Assembly (NCBI RefSeq): GCF_014861395.1
Contig: NZ_RRYV01000024.1
Coordinates: 1-34,060 of the forward strand
Length of the DNA: 34,060 nucleotides
Direction of reading: 5' to 3'
Source: Psychrobacter sp. FME13
Lineage (GTDB): Bacteria; Pseudomonadota; Gammaproteobacteria; Pseudomonadales; Moraxellaceae
In this document: piece by piece, positions 1 to 7,884 of the stretch
How the letters are laid out: every line of letters begins with the position of its first letter
Position numbering within the stretch: position 1 is the stretch's first letter
Program-made: the position numbers and the translations under genes
The notes under the pieces: generated by a model
Seen by the model: only the letters and a program-made list of their open reading frames with translations
Databases searched by the model: none
What the model was told of the DNA's origin: nothing

Positions 1-61
1 TAGGCTTAGATGTGTATAGCTCATGGTTGCAATCTCACTTTGGTCGGTGGATAAAAACTTT

Positions 62-88
62 GATGCTAGCGCATCTAGGTCTTTTTTT
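62..88 (+). terminator. Weak terminator-like hairpin at the left edge
   Basis: GATGC at 62-66 pairs with GCATC at 71-75 around a TAGC loop. Seven T residues follow at 82-88. The stem is only five base pairs and the T-run starts six bases after it, so this is a weak candidate for the end of a rightward gene outside the window. Confidence 0.3.
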
Positions 89-128
89 CACCTTGCATTT
101 GGTATTGCACTTCATGTGTTAATCTAAG

Positions 129-647
129 ATTGTATTTAAAGCGATAAAATTATTTAAGAATGCATTCAATGGCGACGTATTATTAGCGCTGCCCTACCAC
201 GATAGCGTTGGCAATTTCACTGTTTCAAAATCAGGCATTTATGCCATTTGGCACAAAGGCTCTCTTTTCAAAAAAACGCCGCTGACTCAGTTTAGACCAC
301 GTATCATCCATACCGCTACTAATAAAGAAGTTAAGCTTAGCCACTCAATACTATCTCCACGCTCAAATAATTTTGACACTGGTAGAATGGAGCTGTTCAC
401 CTTTCGCGCGGAAGTTGGTCATTACGAATTAAAGCTGGTACCAGGGTCAAGCACCTCAAGACTGCAAACAGCTGTAGGTAATGCTATACCTTTAGCAGAT
501 ATTGATTTAAGCCGCTATTTTGTCGAGGTTAAAGAAAGCCAATCACAGATACTAACGATACTGGCTATCCCCCTCCTATTGCTTGGTATCTTAGGTATTT
601 TAGGTGGCTTGATCGTTGGATTTCTGGACGAGAATTTTTTTGTATAA
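129..647 (+). CDS. Hypothetical protein with a C-terminal membrane anchor, start unresolved
   Basis: The reading frame is open from just after a TAA at 120-122 to the stop at 645-647. The first ATG is only at 387, but the upstream part reads like real protein, with segments such as GDVLLALPYHDSVGNFTVSK and SGIYAIWHKGSLFKK. I therefore extend the gene to an ATT at 129, a rare start codon, without a clear ribosome binding site. An ATG at 114 is in frame but is cut off by the TAA two codons later. The protein has a soluble, probably beta-rich body, then a strongly hydrophobic stretch near the end (ILTILAIPLLLLGILGILGG) and a short tail, which suggests a tail-anchored membrane protein. I do not recognise the family. 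It may be a gene that has lost its start codon. A translated start at 387 (86 residues) is the conservative alternative. Confidence 0.45.
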   Translation: MVFKAIKLFKNAFNGDVLLALPYHDSVGNFTVSKSGIYAIWHKGSLFKKTPLTQFRPRIIHTATNKEVKLSHSILSPRSNNFDTGRMELFTFRAEVGHYELKLVPGSSTSRLQTAVGNAIPLADIDLSRYFVEVKESQSQILTILAIPLLLLGILGILGGLIVGFLDENFFV

Positions 648-974
648 ACCACAAAGCCTTATATATAATAAATACGGTTTCACGCTCACTCAGCCTACTA
701 TTCGTAATACTTGCACTCACCTTTATCATTTCTTAATAATCAACCTTTTGCTATAGTGCTTTCAATTCAAAACAAATATTCGGTCATGACCAGTATGTAC
801 AACTTCACCTCCCCTCCCTCTCTTTACTTCTCGTTAACCCTAAAAACACATGATTTTGATAATCATAGGCGACAACCGTTGTCGTTTTCCATCTAAATTT
901 AACCCATAAATACAATGACTTAACGCTAATTTTGTTAAAATAGTCCTTCATTAATGCATTGGTAAATAGCACTT
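648..974. other. Intergenic stretch without a convincing gene
   Basis: A 61-codon open frame lies here (711-896), but it has low-complexity Ser/Leu/Phe composition and no ribosome binding site, so I do not call it. TAAAAT at 936-941 could be the -10 box of a promoter for the radical SAM gene, but I see no good -35 box. Confidence 0.5.
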
Positions 975-2243
975 ATGGCAACCATCAATTATGAACGTCT
1001 ACAAGGCAAACTCAACATCTTAGCGGACGCTGCTAAGTACGATGTCTCTTGCTCCTCTTCCGCTGGTACGCGTAAAAATCAAGGCGGCGGTCTCGGTGAT
1101 GCCTCAGCGACAGGTATCTGCCATAGCTATACCGAAGATGGTCGCTGTGTCAGTTTACTTAAAATCCTACTAACCAATCATTGTATTTATGATTGTGCTT
1201 ACTGTACCTCACGTAAAAGCAACGACACGCCACGCGCTGCCTTTAGTGTTGAGGAAGTCGTTGACTTAACCATGCAGTTTTATCGCCGTAACTATATCGA
1301 GGGGCTATTTCTAAGCTCAGGTATCTTCAAAAACGGTGACTATACAATGGAGCGATTGGTCGAGGTTGCCAAACTACTGCGTACCCGTGAACGCTTTAAT
1401 GGTTATATTCACTTAAAGACGATTCCAGGTGCATCAAAAGAGCTGCTGATAGAAGCGGGGCTTTATGCGGATCGCTTGAGTGTCAATATCGAGATTCCAA
1501 CCAAATCCGGCCTAGCGTTGCTCGCGCCAGAAAAATCACATGAGCAATTAAAAGCGCCGATGGAGACGGTAAAAGAAGAGATCATCACCATCCGTGAGAG
1601 CCGTAAAACTCATAAGAAAGTGCCCAAGTTCACGCCAGCCGGTCAGACCAGCCAAATGATTGTGGGTGCTAGCAATGAGACCGACTTGCAAGTGATTCAG
1701 CTATCGAGCCATTTCTATAAGCAGTATGATCTCAAGCGTGTTTATTACTCAGGCTATGTGCCGATGCTATCCGATAATCGTCTGCCAGCGATTGGCACAC
1801 CTGTACCGATGGTGCGAGAAAATCGCCTCTATCAGGCAGATTGGTTAATGCGGTTTTATGGGTTTGGGGCGCACGAAATCGTCGAGCCAGACTCGCCATT
1901 TTTAGATTTGGACTGTGACCCAAAACTGGCTTGGGCGATTCGTCATCGCGAGTATTTCCCTGTCAATATTCAAACCGCAACGTACGAGATGATTGTGCGT
2001 ATACCTGGTATCGGTACCAGAACAGCTAAAAAGATAGTCAAAGCGCGTAAGTTTAACCAGCTGACACTATATCATCTCAAAAAAATGGGCGCAGCCGTCA
2101 ATCGTGCCAAATATTTCATCGCAACCACAGGCAAAAACGAGCATTTAGCGCATTTAACCCGCGATAATTTTCGGCAGTATGTACTGGCACAGACGCAAAC
2201 CAAATACAAATATCAACGTATTGGACAGTTGGCACTGTTTTAA
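975..2243 (+). CDS. Putative DNA modification/repair radical SAM protein
   Basis: 422 residues. The radical SAM cluster motif is CX3CX2C at Cys70, Cys74 and Cys77 (CIYDCAYC). It lies behind an N-terminal segment with further cysteines (Cys26, Cys49, Cys58). A helix-hairpin-helix motif near residue 345 (RIPGIGTRTAKKIVKARK) points to DNA binding. The arrangement matches the TIGR03916-type family (rSAM_link_UDG), whose genes sit beside a partner like the next gene and are often linked to uracil-DNA glycosylase-like domains. The reaction is not known to me. The next gene starts 46 bases after the stop in the same direction, so the pair is probably one transcript. No clear ribosome binding site precedes the ATG. 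The family assignment is fairly sure; a role in DNA repair or modification is inference from the family name and the HhH motif. Confidence 0.85.
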   Translation: MATINYERLQGKLNILADAAKYDVSCSSSAGTRKNQGGGLGDASATGICHSYTEDGRCVSLLKILLTNHCIYDCAYCTSRKSNDTPRAAFSVEEVVDLTMQFYRRNYIEGLFLSSGIFKNGDYTMERLVEVAKLLRTRERFNGYIHLKTIPGASKELLIEAGLYADRLSVNIEIPTKSGLALLAPEKSHEQLKAPMETVKEEIITIRESRKTHKKVPKFTPAGQTSQMIVGASNETDLQVIQLSSHFYKQYDLKRVYYSGYVPMLSDNRLPAIGTPVPMVRENRLYQADWLMRFYGFGAHEIVEPDSPFLDLDCDPKLAWAIRHREYFPVNIQTATYEMIVRIPGIGTRTAKKIVKARKFNQLTLYHLKKMGAAVNRAKYFIATTGKNEHLAHLTRDNFRQYVLAQTQTKYKYQRIGQLALF

Positions 2244-2289
2244 GGGTAAACGCATATTTAGGTAAATTTCGAAGAATTTAGGATGATAT

Positions 2290-3162
2290 ATGTCACTACT
2301 CGCTCAAACCGATACTTATGCCGCTGGCAACTTGACCTCAAACATAATCTTATATGAGCCAAGCTTTGAGGGTTGGCTGAGCGCGGTATTTCATGTTTAT
2401 GAGCACAAACTACAACACGGCTCAACATTACAACTCGTAGCGCAAGATAGTTATGTACCGTCGTTAATTGCTCAAACAGCCAGCGTTACGACTGATGAAG
2501 ACAAAGCCGAGCGCGTCCTCACAAAACTGAATAAACTATTAGGGCGCTCAGGTATGCGCAATATGCTGTGGGGGTTTTTATCAGAAAAAGACCATATCGG
2601 TACGACTCTATTTCAAGTCACCAAATATGCCATTGACTACCCTAACCGCTCTATCATGCAAGATTTGGGTAATTTAGACGTACTGGAGTTAGTACAAACG
2701 GTAAAGTCCGTGGGTCGTGAAAAGCACCGTATGGAAGCATTTGTACGTTTTGAGCATACCACTGATGATATATATTTTGCACGAGTAGAGCCTGATTTTA
2801 ATGTATTGCCATTGATAGGTGAGCACTTTCGTCAGCGCTATCAGGACCAACATTGGGCGATTTATGATATCAGTCGCGGATTTGGCATTTATTATGATAA
2901 GAGTCAAAGCACATCATCGCACCCTGCCGCCCTGCAAACCATTACTGACCTTGATGATGCAGTACTGCGTAATCCTGCCAGCATTCATAGCGAGAACGAA
3001 CAGCGCTATCAGAAATTTTGGCAAGGCTACTTTACCAACGTCAACATTAAAGAGCGCAAAAACCCCCGTTTGCACAAGCAGTCATTACCACAGCGTTATT
3101 GGAAATACTTAAGCGAAAAACAAGTGCTGCCCAACGCTGAGCATCTACAAAAACGTCGCTAA
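2290..3162 (+). CDS. TIGR03915-type DNA metabolism protein, partner of the radical SAM protein
   Basis: 290 residues, starting at an ATG preceded by AGGA with a six-base spacer. Early on it has YEPSFEGWLSAVFHVYEH, typical of this family. The middle (FVRFEHTTDDIYFARVEPDFNV followed by the PLIGEHF region) and a basic C-terminal tail with RYWKYLSEKQ also fit. In other bacteria this domain is found next to, or fused with, uracil-DNA glycosylase-like proteins and a radical SAM protein of the kind encoded just upstream, so the two products probably work together. The biochemical role is unknown. No UDG-like gene is present in this window, so if the third member exists it is elsewhere. The family call rests on my recognition of sequence style and the neighbouring gene. 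Confidence 0.75.
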   Translation: MSLLAQTDTYAAGNLTSNIILYEPSFEGWLSAVFHVYEHKLQHGSTLQLVAQDSYVPSLIAQTASVTTDEDKAERVLTKLNKLLGRSGMRNMLWGFLSEKDHIGTTLFQVTKYAIDYPNRSIMQDLGNLDVLELVQTVKSVGREKHRMEAFVRFEHTTDDIYFARVEPDFNVLPLIGEHFRQRYQDQHWAIYDISRGFGIYYDKSQSTSSHPAALQTITDLDDAVLRNPASIHSENEQRYQKFWQGYFTNVNIKERKNPRLHKQSLPQRYWKYLSEKQVLPNAEHLQKRR

Positions 3163-3318
3163 TTGTATTGAGCATGCAATACGTGATAGACAATTTAGAT
3201 TTATCTCTCTTTAAAAAATGAGCGGTTAAAACGTATCTTTTTATCTTGGTGGTTGAGTTTTTAGTGCTTTTAACTGACAATAGCCACTTGATATTACTAA
3301 CTTGTGATCGATGCTATT

Positions 3319-4626
3319 ATGAAAGTTATGCGCTTACTATCGTCTTTAAAGCATGATGAATCCGAGCGCGGTATTTTTCACCTTGGGCGTTCATTGGTCA
3401 AAAATGGTCATACCTCGATCATTATTTCAAGCGCTGATGAAGACAATGATCTGGTCAAACGGCTCAAGCGTGATGGTAATAACTATCACCAGCTACAAAT
3501 GACTAAAAAGTCTTGGCTGTCATTATTGCAAGTCGCTTCACTGCGCCATCTGATTGAAAAGTATGAGCCTGACATCATTCATACACACTCACGCACGCCT
3601 GCATGGATACTCCACTTAGCACTGCGCCGTGTACGTGTAAAACGCTTGCCAAAACTGGTCTCGACCATGTATGGCTTTTACCCTATTAATAAGTACTCAC
3701 AAGCATTACTCAATGTGGACACACTTATTACGGTATCTGATAGTGTGACTAACTATCTAAAAAATAGACTGCGCCGTGAAGACTTCGCGCCAAAAGTCAT
3801 TAAGCGTATCTACCGTGGTATCGACACTCGCCGCTATCCCTATCGGCACAACCCTTCTGTCTATTGGCTACGCCACACCTTTGCAGAGTATCCTGAGCTT
3901 GAGCATAAAAAATGGCTGGTATTCCCAACCATCATTGGCAATCAGTATGGTCAAGAGTGGCTGATTGATATATTGGGTAATTTGCAAGAGCAATTTCCTA
4001 ATATCCACGTCATTATTATGGACGATGACTACAAAGATGGTGATGTGGCACATGAAGACTTTCGCCAACGCACCAATACGCTAGGCTTGGCTGAACGTAT
4101 TACCTATGTAGGTTGCAAGCGCAACGATATGAGGGAGTGGCTTTCAGCGGCCAATATCGTGATGGCACTGGCTAATGAGCCTGAATCTATTGGCATCAAT
4201 GCACTACAAGCCATTCATTTAGGTACACCGGTTATTGGTTGGGATCAAGCCGCCTTTAGCGAAATTTTACAACCCCTTTATCCGCAAGGACTGGTCAAAA
4301 AATACAACGCCAACGCACTCTGTAAGGCGGTTAGAAACCAACTAGAAAGCGTCACTCGTCCTGAGATGACAAACCAATTTACCATGCGTGAAATGATTGT
4401 CAAAACCCTCGCTGTCTATCAAGATTTATATGATACGGCACTTGCCGAAGAGCAATCTGAAATAGACGCTGCTGCCGTAAAAAGAATTAAAAAACATTTA
4501 AAACCAACTACTGCTATAACAGTAGACAAAACAGAAACAGAAAATAATGATGCGCGAGCCTGTACAGAGGTTACACAAAAAAAGCTTTCTAAGACACCCA
4601 ATCTCTCAAAAGAGGCAGATACTTAG
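3319..4626 (+). CDS. Glycosyltransferase, GT4-like (GT-B fold)
   Basis: 435 residues from the ATG at 3319 (MKVMRLLSSLKHDESERG), which gives the usual start of this family. A GTG at 3304 would add five residues. The N-terminal half holds the acceptor-side Rossmann domain with HTHSRTPAWI near residue 90. The C-terminal half carries the nucleotide-sugar-binding signature EPESIGINALQAIHLGTPVI around residues 290-310, the E-x7-E-like motif of retaining GT4 enzymes. After the catalytic core comes a tail of about 60 residues rich in Lys, Glu and Thr, which looks disordered. Such enzymes usually build lipopolysaccharide or capsule sugars at the inner face of the cytoplasmic membrane, but no other surface-sugar gene is near, so the acceptor cannot be inferred. 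The 3' end of the gene is also one arm of the terminator for the convergent puuR gene. Confidence 0.8.
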   Translation: MKVMRLLSSLKHDESERGIFHLGRSLVKNGHTSIIISSADEDNDLVKRLKRDGNNYHQLQMTKKSWLSLLQVASLRHLIEKYEPDIIHTHSRTPAWILHLALRRVRVKRLPKLVSTMYGFYPINKYSQALLNVDTLITVSDSVTNYLKNRLRREDFAPKVIKRIYRGIDTRRYPYRHNPSVYWLRHTFAEYPELEHKKWLVFPTIIGNQYGQEWLIDILGNLQEQFPNIHVIIMDDDYKDGDVAHEDFRQRTNTLGLAERITYVGCKRNDMREWLSAANIVMALANEPESIGINALQAIHLGTPVIGWDQAAFSEILQPLYPQGLVKKYNANALCKAVRNQLESVTRPEMTNQFTMREMIVKTLAVYQDLYDTALAEEQSEIDAAAVKRIKKHLKPTTAITVDKTETENNDARACTEVTQKKLSKTPNLSKEADT

Positions 4627-4633
4627 AAAGCTT
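4577..4633 (-). terminator. Terminator of the leftward puuD-puuR transcript, overlapping the glycosyltransferase 3' end
   Basis: AAGCTTTCTAAG at 4582-4593 and CTTAGAAAGCTT at 4622-4633 form a perfect 12-bp stem. The 28-base loop holds a smaller nested hairpin (CTCT-CAAA-AGAG at 4603-4614). Read on the minus strand the stem is followed by seven T (4577-4583). It lies about 150 bases beyond the puuR stop codon, and its right arm contains the glycosyltransferase stop codon (4624-4626). Confidence 0.7.
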
Positions 4634-4782
4634 ATTATAAAAATATTGCGGTGTTGACCATTCACAAATCAGCACTCTTGATCGCTCATATTGCTCTAGC
4701 TATAACAATGATATGCGCTTTTAGAACGGTATTGATAACACAGTATAGGACAGGTGTAGCAGGTCTTATACCTGCATTTGAA

Positions 4783-5466
4783 TCAATAAGTCGCTGGCGT
4801 ATGTGCGCTAATAATACGCGTAATGGAGTTACTAGGGTTGATAAAGGTATGCGGATGACAGGTTTTAATCACATAGCTGTCACCCTCGTTTAACAGATAC
4901 GTGGTGTCGTCAATACGGATAATAATTTTACCTTCGATAACCGTACCAATTTCCTCACCTTCATGAGAAATCCTATCTTCGGTCGAGCTATTTGGCTGAT
5001 AAACCTCGATCAAAAATCCTAAATTTTTGATCGGACTGCCATTAAATACTTGTTTAATGGAGACTCGACTGTTTGGTTCACTAATCTCAACTAGCTCTTT
5101 TGGCGTAACGACTACTCTGTCTTTACGCTCCTTCCACTCATCACTGAAAAAAGTATTTAGATCAGAATCGAGCACTTCTAAGATCGCTTTTAGCGTATTG
5201 ACAGCAGGGCTAACCTTATTACGCTCGATAGCACTGATGGAAGTATTGGTCAATCCTGCTAATCTCGCCAATTTACGCTGCGAGAAACCTTTGGTAAGAC
5301 GCAATTGGTTGATCTTTTTACCAATATCTTCTTCAGGCTTTTCTAGTTCTTGAGTATCTTCAAGCATATCCTGCTCTTCAGTAGAACACGCTTCTTCATC
5401 GTTGATGTCATCATTGATACTGGTATTAGTATCGACGTTGTTATCAGGATTGTTTTTGACTGGCAT
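4783..5466 (-). CDS. puuR: XRE-cupin transcriptional regulator, PuuR-like
   Basis: 227 residues from the ATG at 5466. Residues about 49-105 form a lambda-repressor-type helix-turn-helix (GFSQRKLARLAGLTNTSISA). Residues about 150-222 form a cupin domain (RISHEGEEIGTVIEGKI, later NEGDSYVIKTCHPHTF). This is the architecture of E. coli PuuR, the putrescine-responsive repressor, and the gene sits beside puuD as in E. coli. Its start overlaps the end of puuD by 23 bases, so translation is probably coupled. A longer frame exists upstream, but it lies wholly inside puuD coding sequence. Unlike the roughly 185-residue E. coli protein, it carries an extra N-terminal arm of about 45 residues that is very acidic (DDINDEEACSTEEQDMLED) and probably disordered. 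Targets are inferred to be the divergent promoters at 6270-6380. Confidence 0.8.
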   Translation of the reverse strand: MPVKNNPDNNVDTNTSINDDINDEEACSTEEQDMLEDTQELEKPEEDIGKKINQLRLTKGFSQRKLARLAGLTNTSISAIERNKVSPAVNTLKAILEVLDSDLNTFFSDEWKERKDRVVVTPKELVEISEPNSRVSIKQVFNGSPIKNLGFLIEVYQPNSSTEDRISHEGEEIGTVIEGKIIIRIDDTTYLLNEGDSYVIKTCHPHTFINPSNSITRIISAHTPATY

Positions 5467-6181
5467 AGTGAATAAATTCCGTAAACAAAAATTTGGAAAA
5501 ACCATCTTTGGCATAATTTAGCTCAGGATGCCATTGTACACCAATCATAAACGGATGTTTTATTAAGCTAATGGCCTCTACCAATCCATCACGTGCTACT
5601 GCCTCAACGAACAAACCATCGCCTACTTTATTAATGGCTTGTTTATGCAACGAATTGACATGCCACTCCTCACCAAATGCTGCAAGCTTTCCTTCAGGCT
5701 GTATAAGGACATCGTGCACTGGCTGATACTGTACTTCTAACGGTTGCGTACTGTCTTCTAAATGCTGCTCATAAAACCCTTCTACTTCACGCCAATCAGG
5801 ATGCAATGTACCATTGAAATATACATTCATCTCTTGCAAACCTCGACATATTGCCAATAAAGGTGTGCCAGATTTAGCTGAATAAGCCAGTAACTTAAAA
5901 CTCAGCTCATCACGGTTTAGATCCTGCTTTTCTTCTATATGTGTCGCCCCATAACGTGTCGGTGCAACATTACTATAGCTACCTGTCAATAAAATACCAT
6001 CCACTAGCGACATTAGTGCCTCAAAATTTGCCTCATCAGCAGCGGTATACGGGAGTAATATCGGATTACCACCATAGTGCTGTATGGCATCGATATATTT
6101 TTGATATACCGCTTGTGCTGGTTGACCGTCAACCATCTTGTGACAAGATACAATCGCGATAACTGGCTTAAAAGTAGACAT
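5444..6181 (-). CDS. puuD: Gamma-glutamyl-GABA hydrolase (class I glutamine amidotransferase-like)
   Basis: 245 residues, close to the 254 of E. coli PuuD. The catalytic triad is visible: nucleophile Cys112 in LLAICRGLQEMN, then His218 and Glu220 in GVQWHPEL. A PuuD-type enzyme cleaves gamma-glutamyl-4-aminobutyrate to GABA plus glutamate, the last glutamyl step of the Puu route. It acts in the cytoplasm. The ATG at 6181 follows AGGGAAAG at good spacing. It is the first gene of a leftward puuD-puuR unit and is divergent from puuA across a 355-base regulatory region. Other peptidase C26 hydrolases look similar; the puuA, puuB and puuR neighbours make PuuD the best reading. Confidence 0.88.
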   Translation of the reverse strand: MSTFKPVIAIVSCHKMVDGQPAQAVYQKYIDAIQHYGGNPILLPYTAADEANFEALMSLVDGILLTGSYSNVAPTRYGATHIEEKQDLNRDELSFKLLAYSAKSGTPLLAICRGLQEMNVYFNGTLHPDWREVEGFYEQHLEDSTQPLEVQYQPVHDVLIQPEGKLAAFGEEWHVNSLHKQAINKVGDGLFVEAVARDGLVEAISLIKHPFMIGVQWHPELNYAKDGFSKFLFTEFIHYASQKQS

Positions 6182-6273
6182 ATTCTTTCCCTAAATATGA
6201 CATCCGAACCTATCTGTCCAAATGTTGTAAATAATTATTCAACCAAAACTTATCACAGTAACCTATCTTGTGT

Positions 6274-6303
6274 AAACTATAAACTTCAATATTAATATAG
6301 TTT
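6274..6303. promoter_or_regulatory. Operator-like inverted repeat with first copy of the 14-bp puu repeat
   Basis: AAACTATA at 6274-6281 is mirrored by TATAGTTT at 6296-6303, around a central palindrome ATATTAATAT (6289-6298). The left part contains AACTATAAACTTCA (6275-6288), which recurs exactly at 6356-6369. It overlaps a possible leftward -35 box (TTTACA on the minus strand, 6271-6276) for puuD-puuR, with a weak -10 (ATAAGT) 17 bases further. PuuR is the obvious candidate ligand, but the motif does not equal the E. coli PuuR consensus I remember. Confidence 0.5.
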
Positions 6304-6350
6304 GTGTATTTGAGTCATATAAATTACTTTTTAATAATTTAAAATAAATA

Positions 6351-6379
6351 TTGACAACTATAAACTTCATCCATATATT
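6351..6379 (+). promoter_or_regulatory. Sigma-70 promoter of puuA-puuB with the second 14-bp repeat in its spacer
   Basis: TTGACA at 6351-6356, a 17-base spacer, and TATATT at 6374-6379 make a near-consensus promoter facing puuA. The repeat AACTATAAACTTCA (6356-6369) fills the spacer from the last base of the -35 box, so a bound regulator would block RNA polymerase. Transcription would start near 6386, leaving a leader of about 150 bases before the puuA ATG. Confidence 0.7.
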
Positions 6380-6536
6380 GAAAGACATATTTATGACAAA
6401 AAACAATTTTCATACATTGTGCACACTAACAGATAGCTTTCTGAGACTCTACAAGCACTTAACACTAAGTATTTAATATTGTTAGTTAAATCATAAAACA
6501 AACCAAAATCGTTCAAGACTGCTAGGGATAGAAGAG

Positions 6537-7883
6537 ATGACAACGACCAGTGAAACTGTGAGTGCAACAGCAGATAGTACCAAGTATGTTTATGTTGCAG
6601 CAGGTGATATAAACGGATTACTTCGCGGTAAACGCATCCCGTACAATCAAATGGAAAAAGCACAAAATGGTGATATCCGATTGCCACTATCTATTTTAGG
6701 TGTCGATATCTGGGGTGCTGATGTCATCGAATCTTCTCAGTGTAATGGTGATATCGATGCCATTGCTCGCCCTACTGGTCGTGCTGCTGTTCCACTTCTA
6801 AATACCAGTGCACCCTCATCTCTAATACCTGTGTGGCTTTATACCGAAGACAATGAACCTTATTACGGCGATGCTCGCCACGTTCTAAACTTTATTAGCA
6901 AAAAGTTCAAAGCGCTTGGTTTGACACCTGTCATGGCAACCGAGCTAGAGTTTTATTTGGTGGATTACACAGAAGGCGAGACACCTAAGCCGCCTATCCG
7001 TCCTAAGAGCGGCCTGAGACTGAACAAAACTTCTATCTTAAGCATCAATGATTTGTTACATTTTGATGAGTTTTTAGACGAAGTCTATGCTCAGTGTGAA
7101 AAACTCGATATTCCTGTTGATGCGGCATTGGCAGAGAATGGCTGTGGCCAGTTTGAGATCAACCTATTGCATGTCGACGATCCATTAAAAGCCGCTGACG
7201 ATGCGATACTATTCAAACAAGTGGTCAAAGCGGTCGCTGCTCGTCGTAAGCTTACGGCTACCTTTATGGCAAAACCTTTTGGTTTACAGTCAGGTAACGG
7301 CTTTCACGTACATTGCAGCTTGTTAGATAAAGATGGCCATAATATCTTTGACGATGGTTCAGATGAAGGCTCGGATATGCTACGTCATGCCGTCGCTGGC
7401 CTGTTAAAGACCATGTCGGATTGCACCTTGTTATTTGCACCACATGTCAACTCTTATCGCCGTTTTGCTCCAGGCACCTTGGCACCAAACAATGTGTCAT
7501 GGGGTTATGAAAACCGCACAGCAGCCGTACGTATCCCTGGTGGCGATCCAAAAGCGCGCCGTATCGAGCACCGTGTATCAGGCGCTGATGCCAATCCTTA
7601 TTTGGTCTGTAGTGCAGTCCTAGCAGGCATGTTATATGGTATTGAAAACAAACTAGAAGCCCCAGAGCCAATCAATAGAATTACTTATAGCGAGGAAGAT
7701 CTCAAAACCTTGCCGTTAGATTGGTTATCAGCTATTCGTCAGTTCGAAAACAGCGACGTCATTGATGCACTGTTCCCAAGCGAGATGATTGAACTGCTGA
7801 TTGCCGTGAAAAAGCAAGAAGCCATGCGCTTTGCTCAGCAAGTCACCAACCTTGAATACCTCACCTATTTACAGGATGTCTAA
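6537..7883 (+). CDS. puuA: Gamma-glutamylputrescine synthetase, glutamine synthetase family
   Basis: 448 residues. Glutamine synthetase signatures occur in order: ATELEFYL at 134-141, NGCGQFEINL at 201-210, GNGFHVHCSL at 253-262, NSYRRF at 305-310, ENRTAAVRIP at 325-334 and RRIEHRVSGADANPYL at 341-356. These supply the metal- and ATP-binding glutamates, histidine and arginines. A PuuA-type enzyme joins glutamate to putrescine with ATP. True GlnA is longer and carries an adenylylation loop, which I do not see. The start is supported by AGGGA eight bases upstream. The downstream oxidase starts one base after the stop codon, so translation is coupled. The substrate could be another amine, but puuB, puuD, puuR and aguAB around it favour putrescine. 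Confidence 0.88.
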   Translation: MTTTSETVSATADSTKYVYVAAGDINGLLRGKRIPYNQMEKAQNGDIRLPLSILGVDIWGADVIESSQCNGDIDAIARPTGRAAVPLLNTSAPSSLIPVWLYTEDNEPYYGDARHVLNFISKKFKALGLTPVMATELEFYLVDYTEGETPKPPIRPKSGLRLNKTSILSINDLLHFDEFLDEVYAQCEKLDIPVDAALAENGCGQFEINLLHVDDPLKAADDAILFKQVVKAVAARRKLTATFMAKPFGLQSGNGFHVHCSLLDKDGHNIFDDGSDEGSDMLRHAVAGLLKTMSDCTLLFAPHVNSYRRFAPGTLAPNNVSWGYENRTAAVRIPGGDPKARRIEHRVSGADANPYLVCSAVLAGMLYGIENKLEAPEPINRITYSEEDLKTLPLDWLSAIRQFENSDVIDALFPSEMIELLIAVKKQEAMRFAQQVTNLEYLTYLQDV

Positions 7884-7884
7884 T

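Noticed and set aside
711-896. 61-codon open frame before the radical SAM gene
   Set aside because: Low-complexity composition, no ribosome binding site and no domain; it looks like chance.
4657-4668. ACCATTCACAAA, identical to part of the end of repeat copy A
   Set aside because: No inverse partner and no core sequence follow within 150 bases, so I do not call a fifth copy; it could be a chance match or a remnant.
4759-4775. GCAGGT-CTTAT-ACCTGC hairpin just past the puuR stop codon
   Set aside because: Short stem without a T-run; the better terminator lies further on at 4577-4633.
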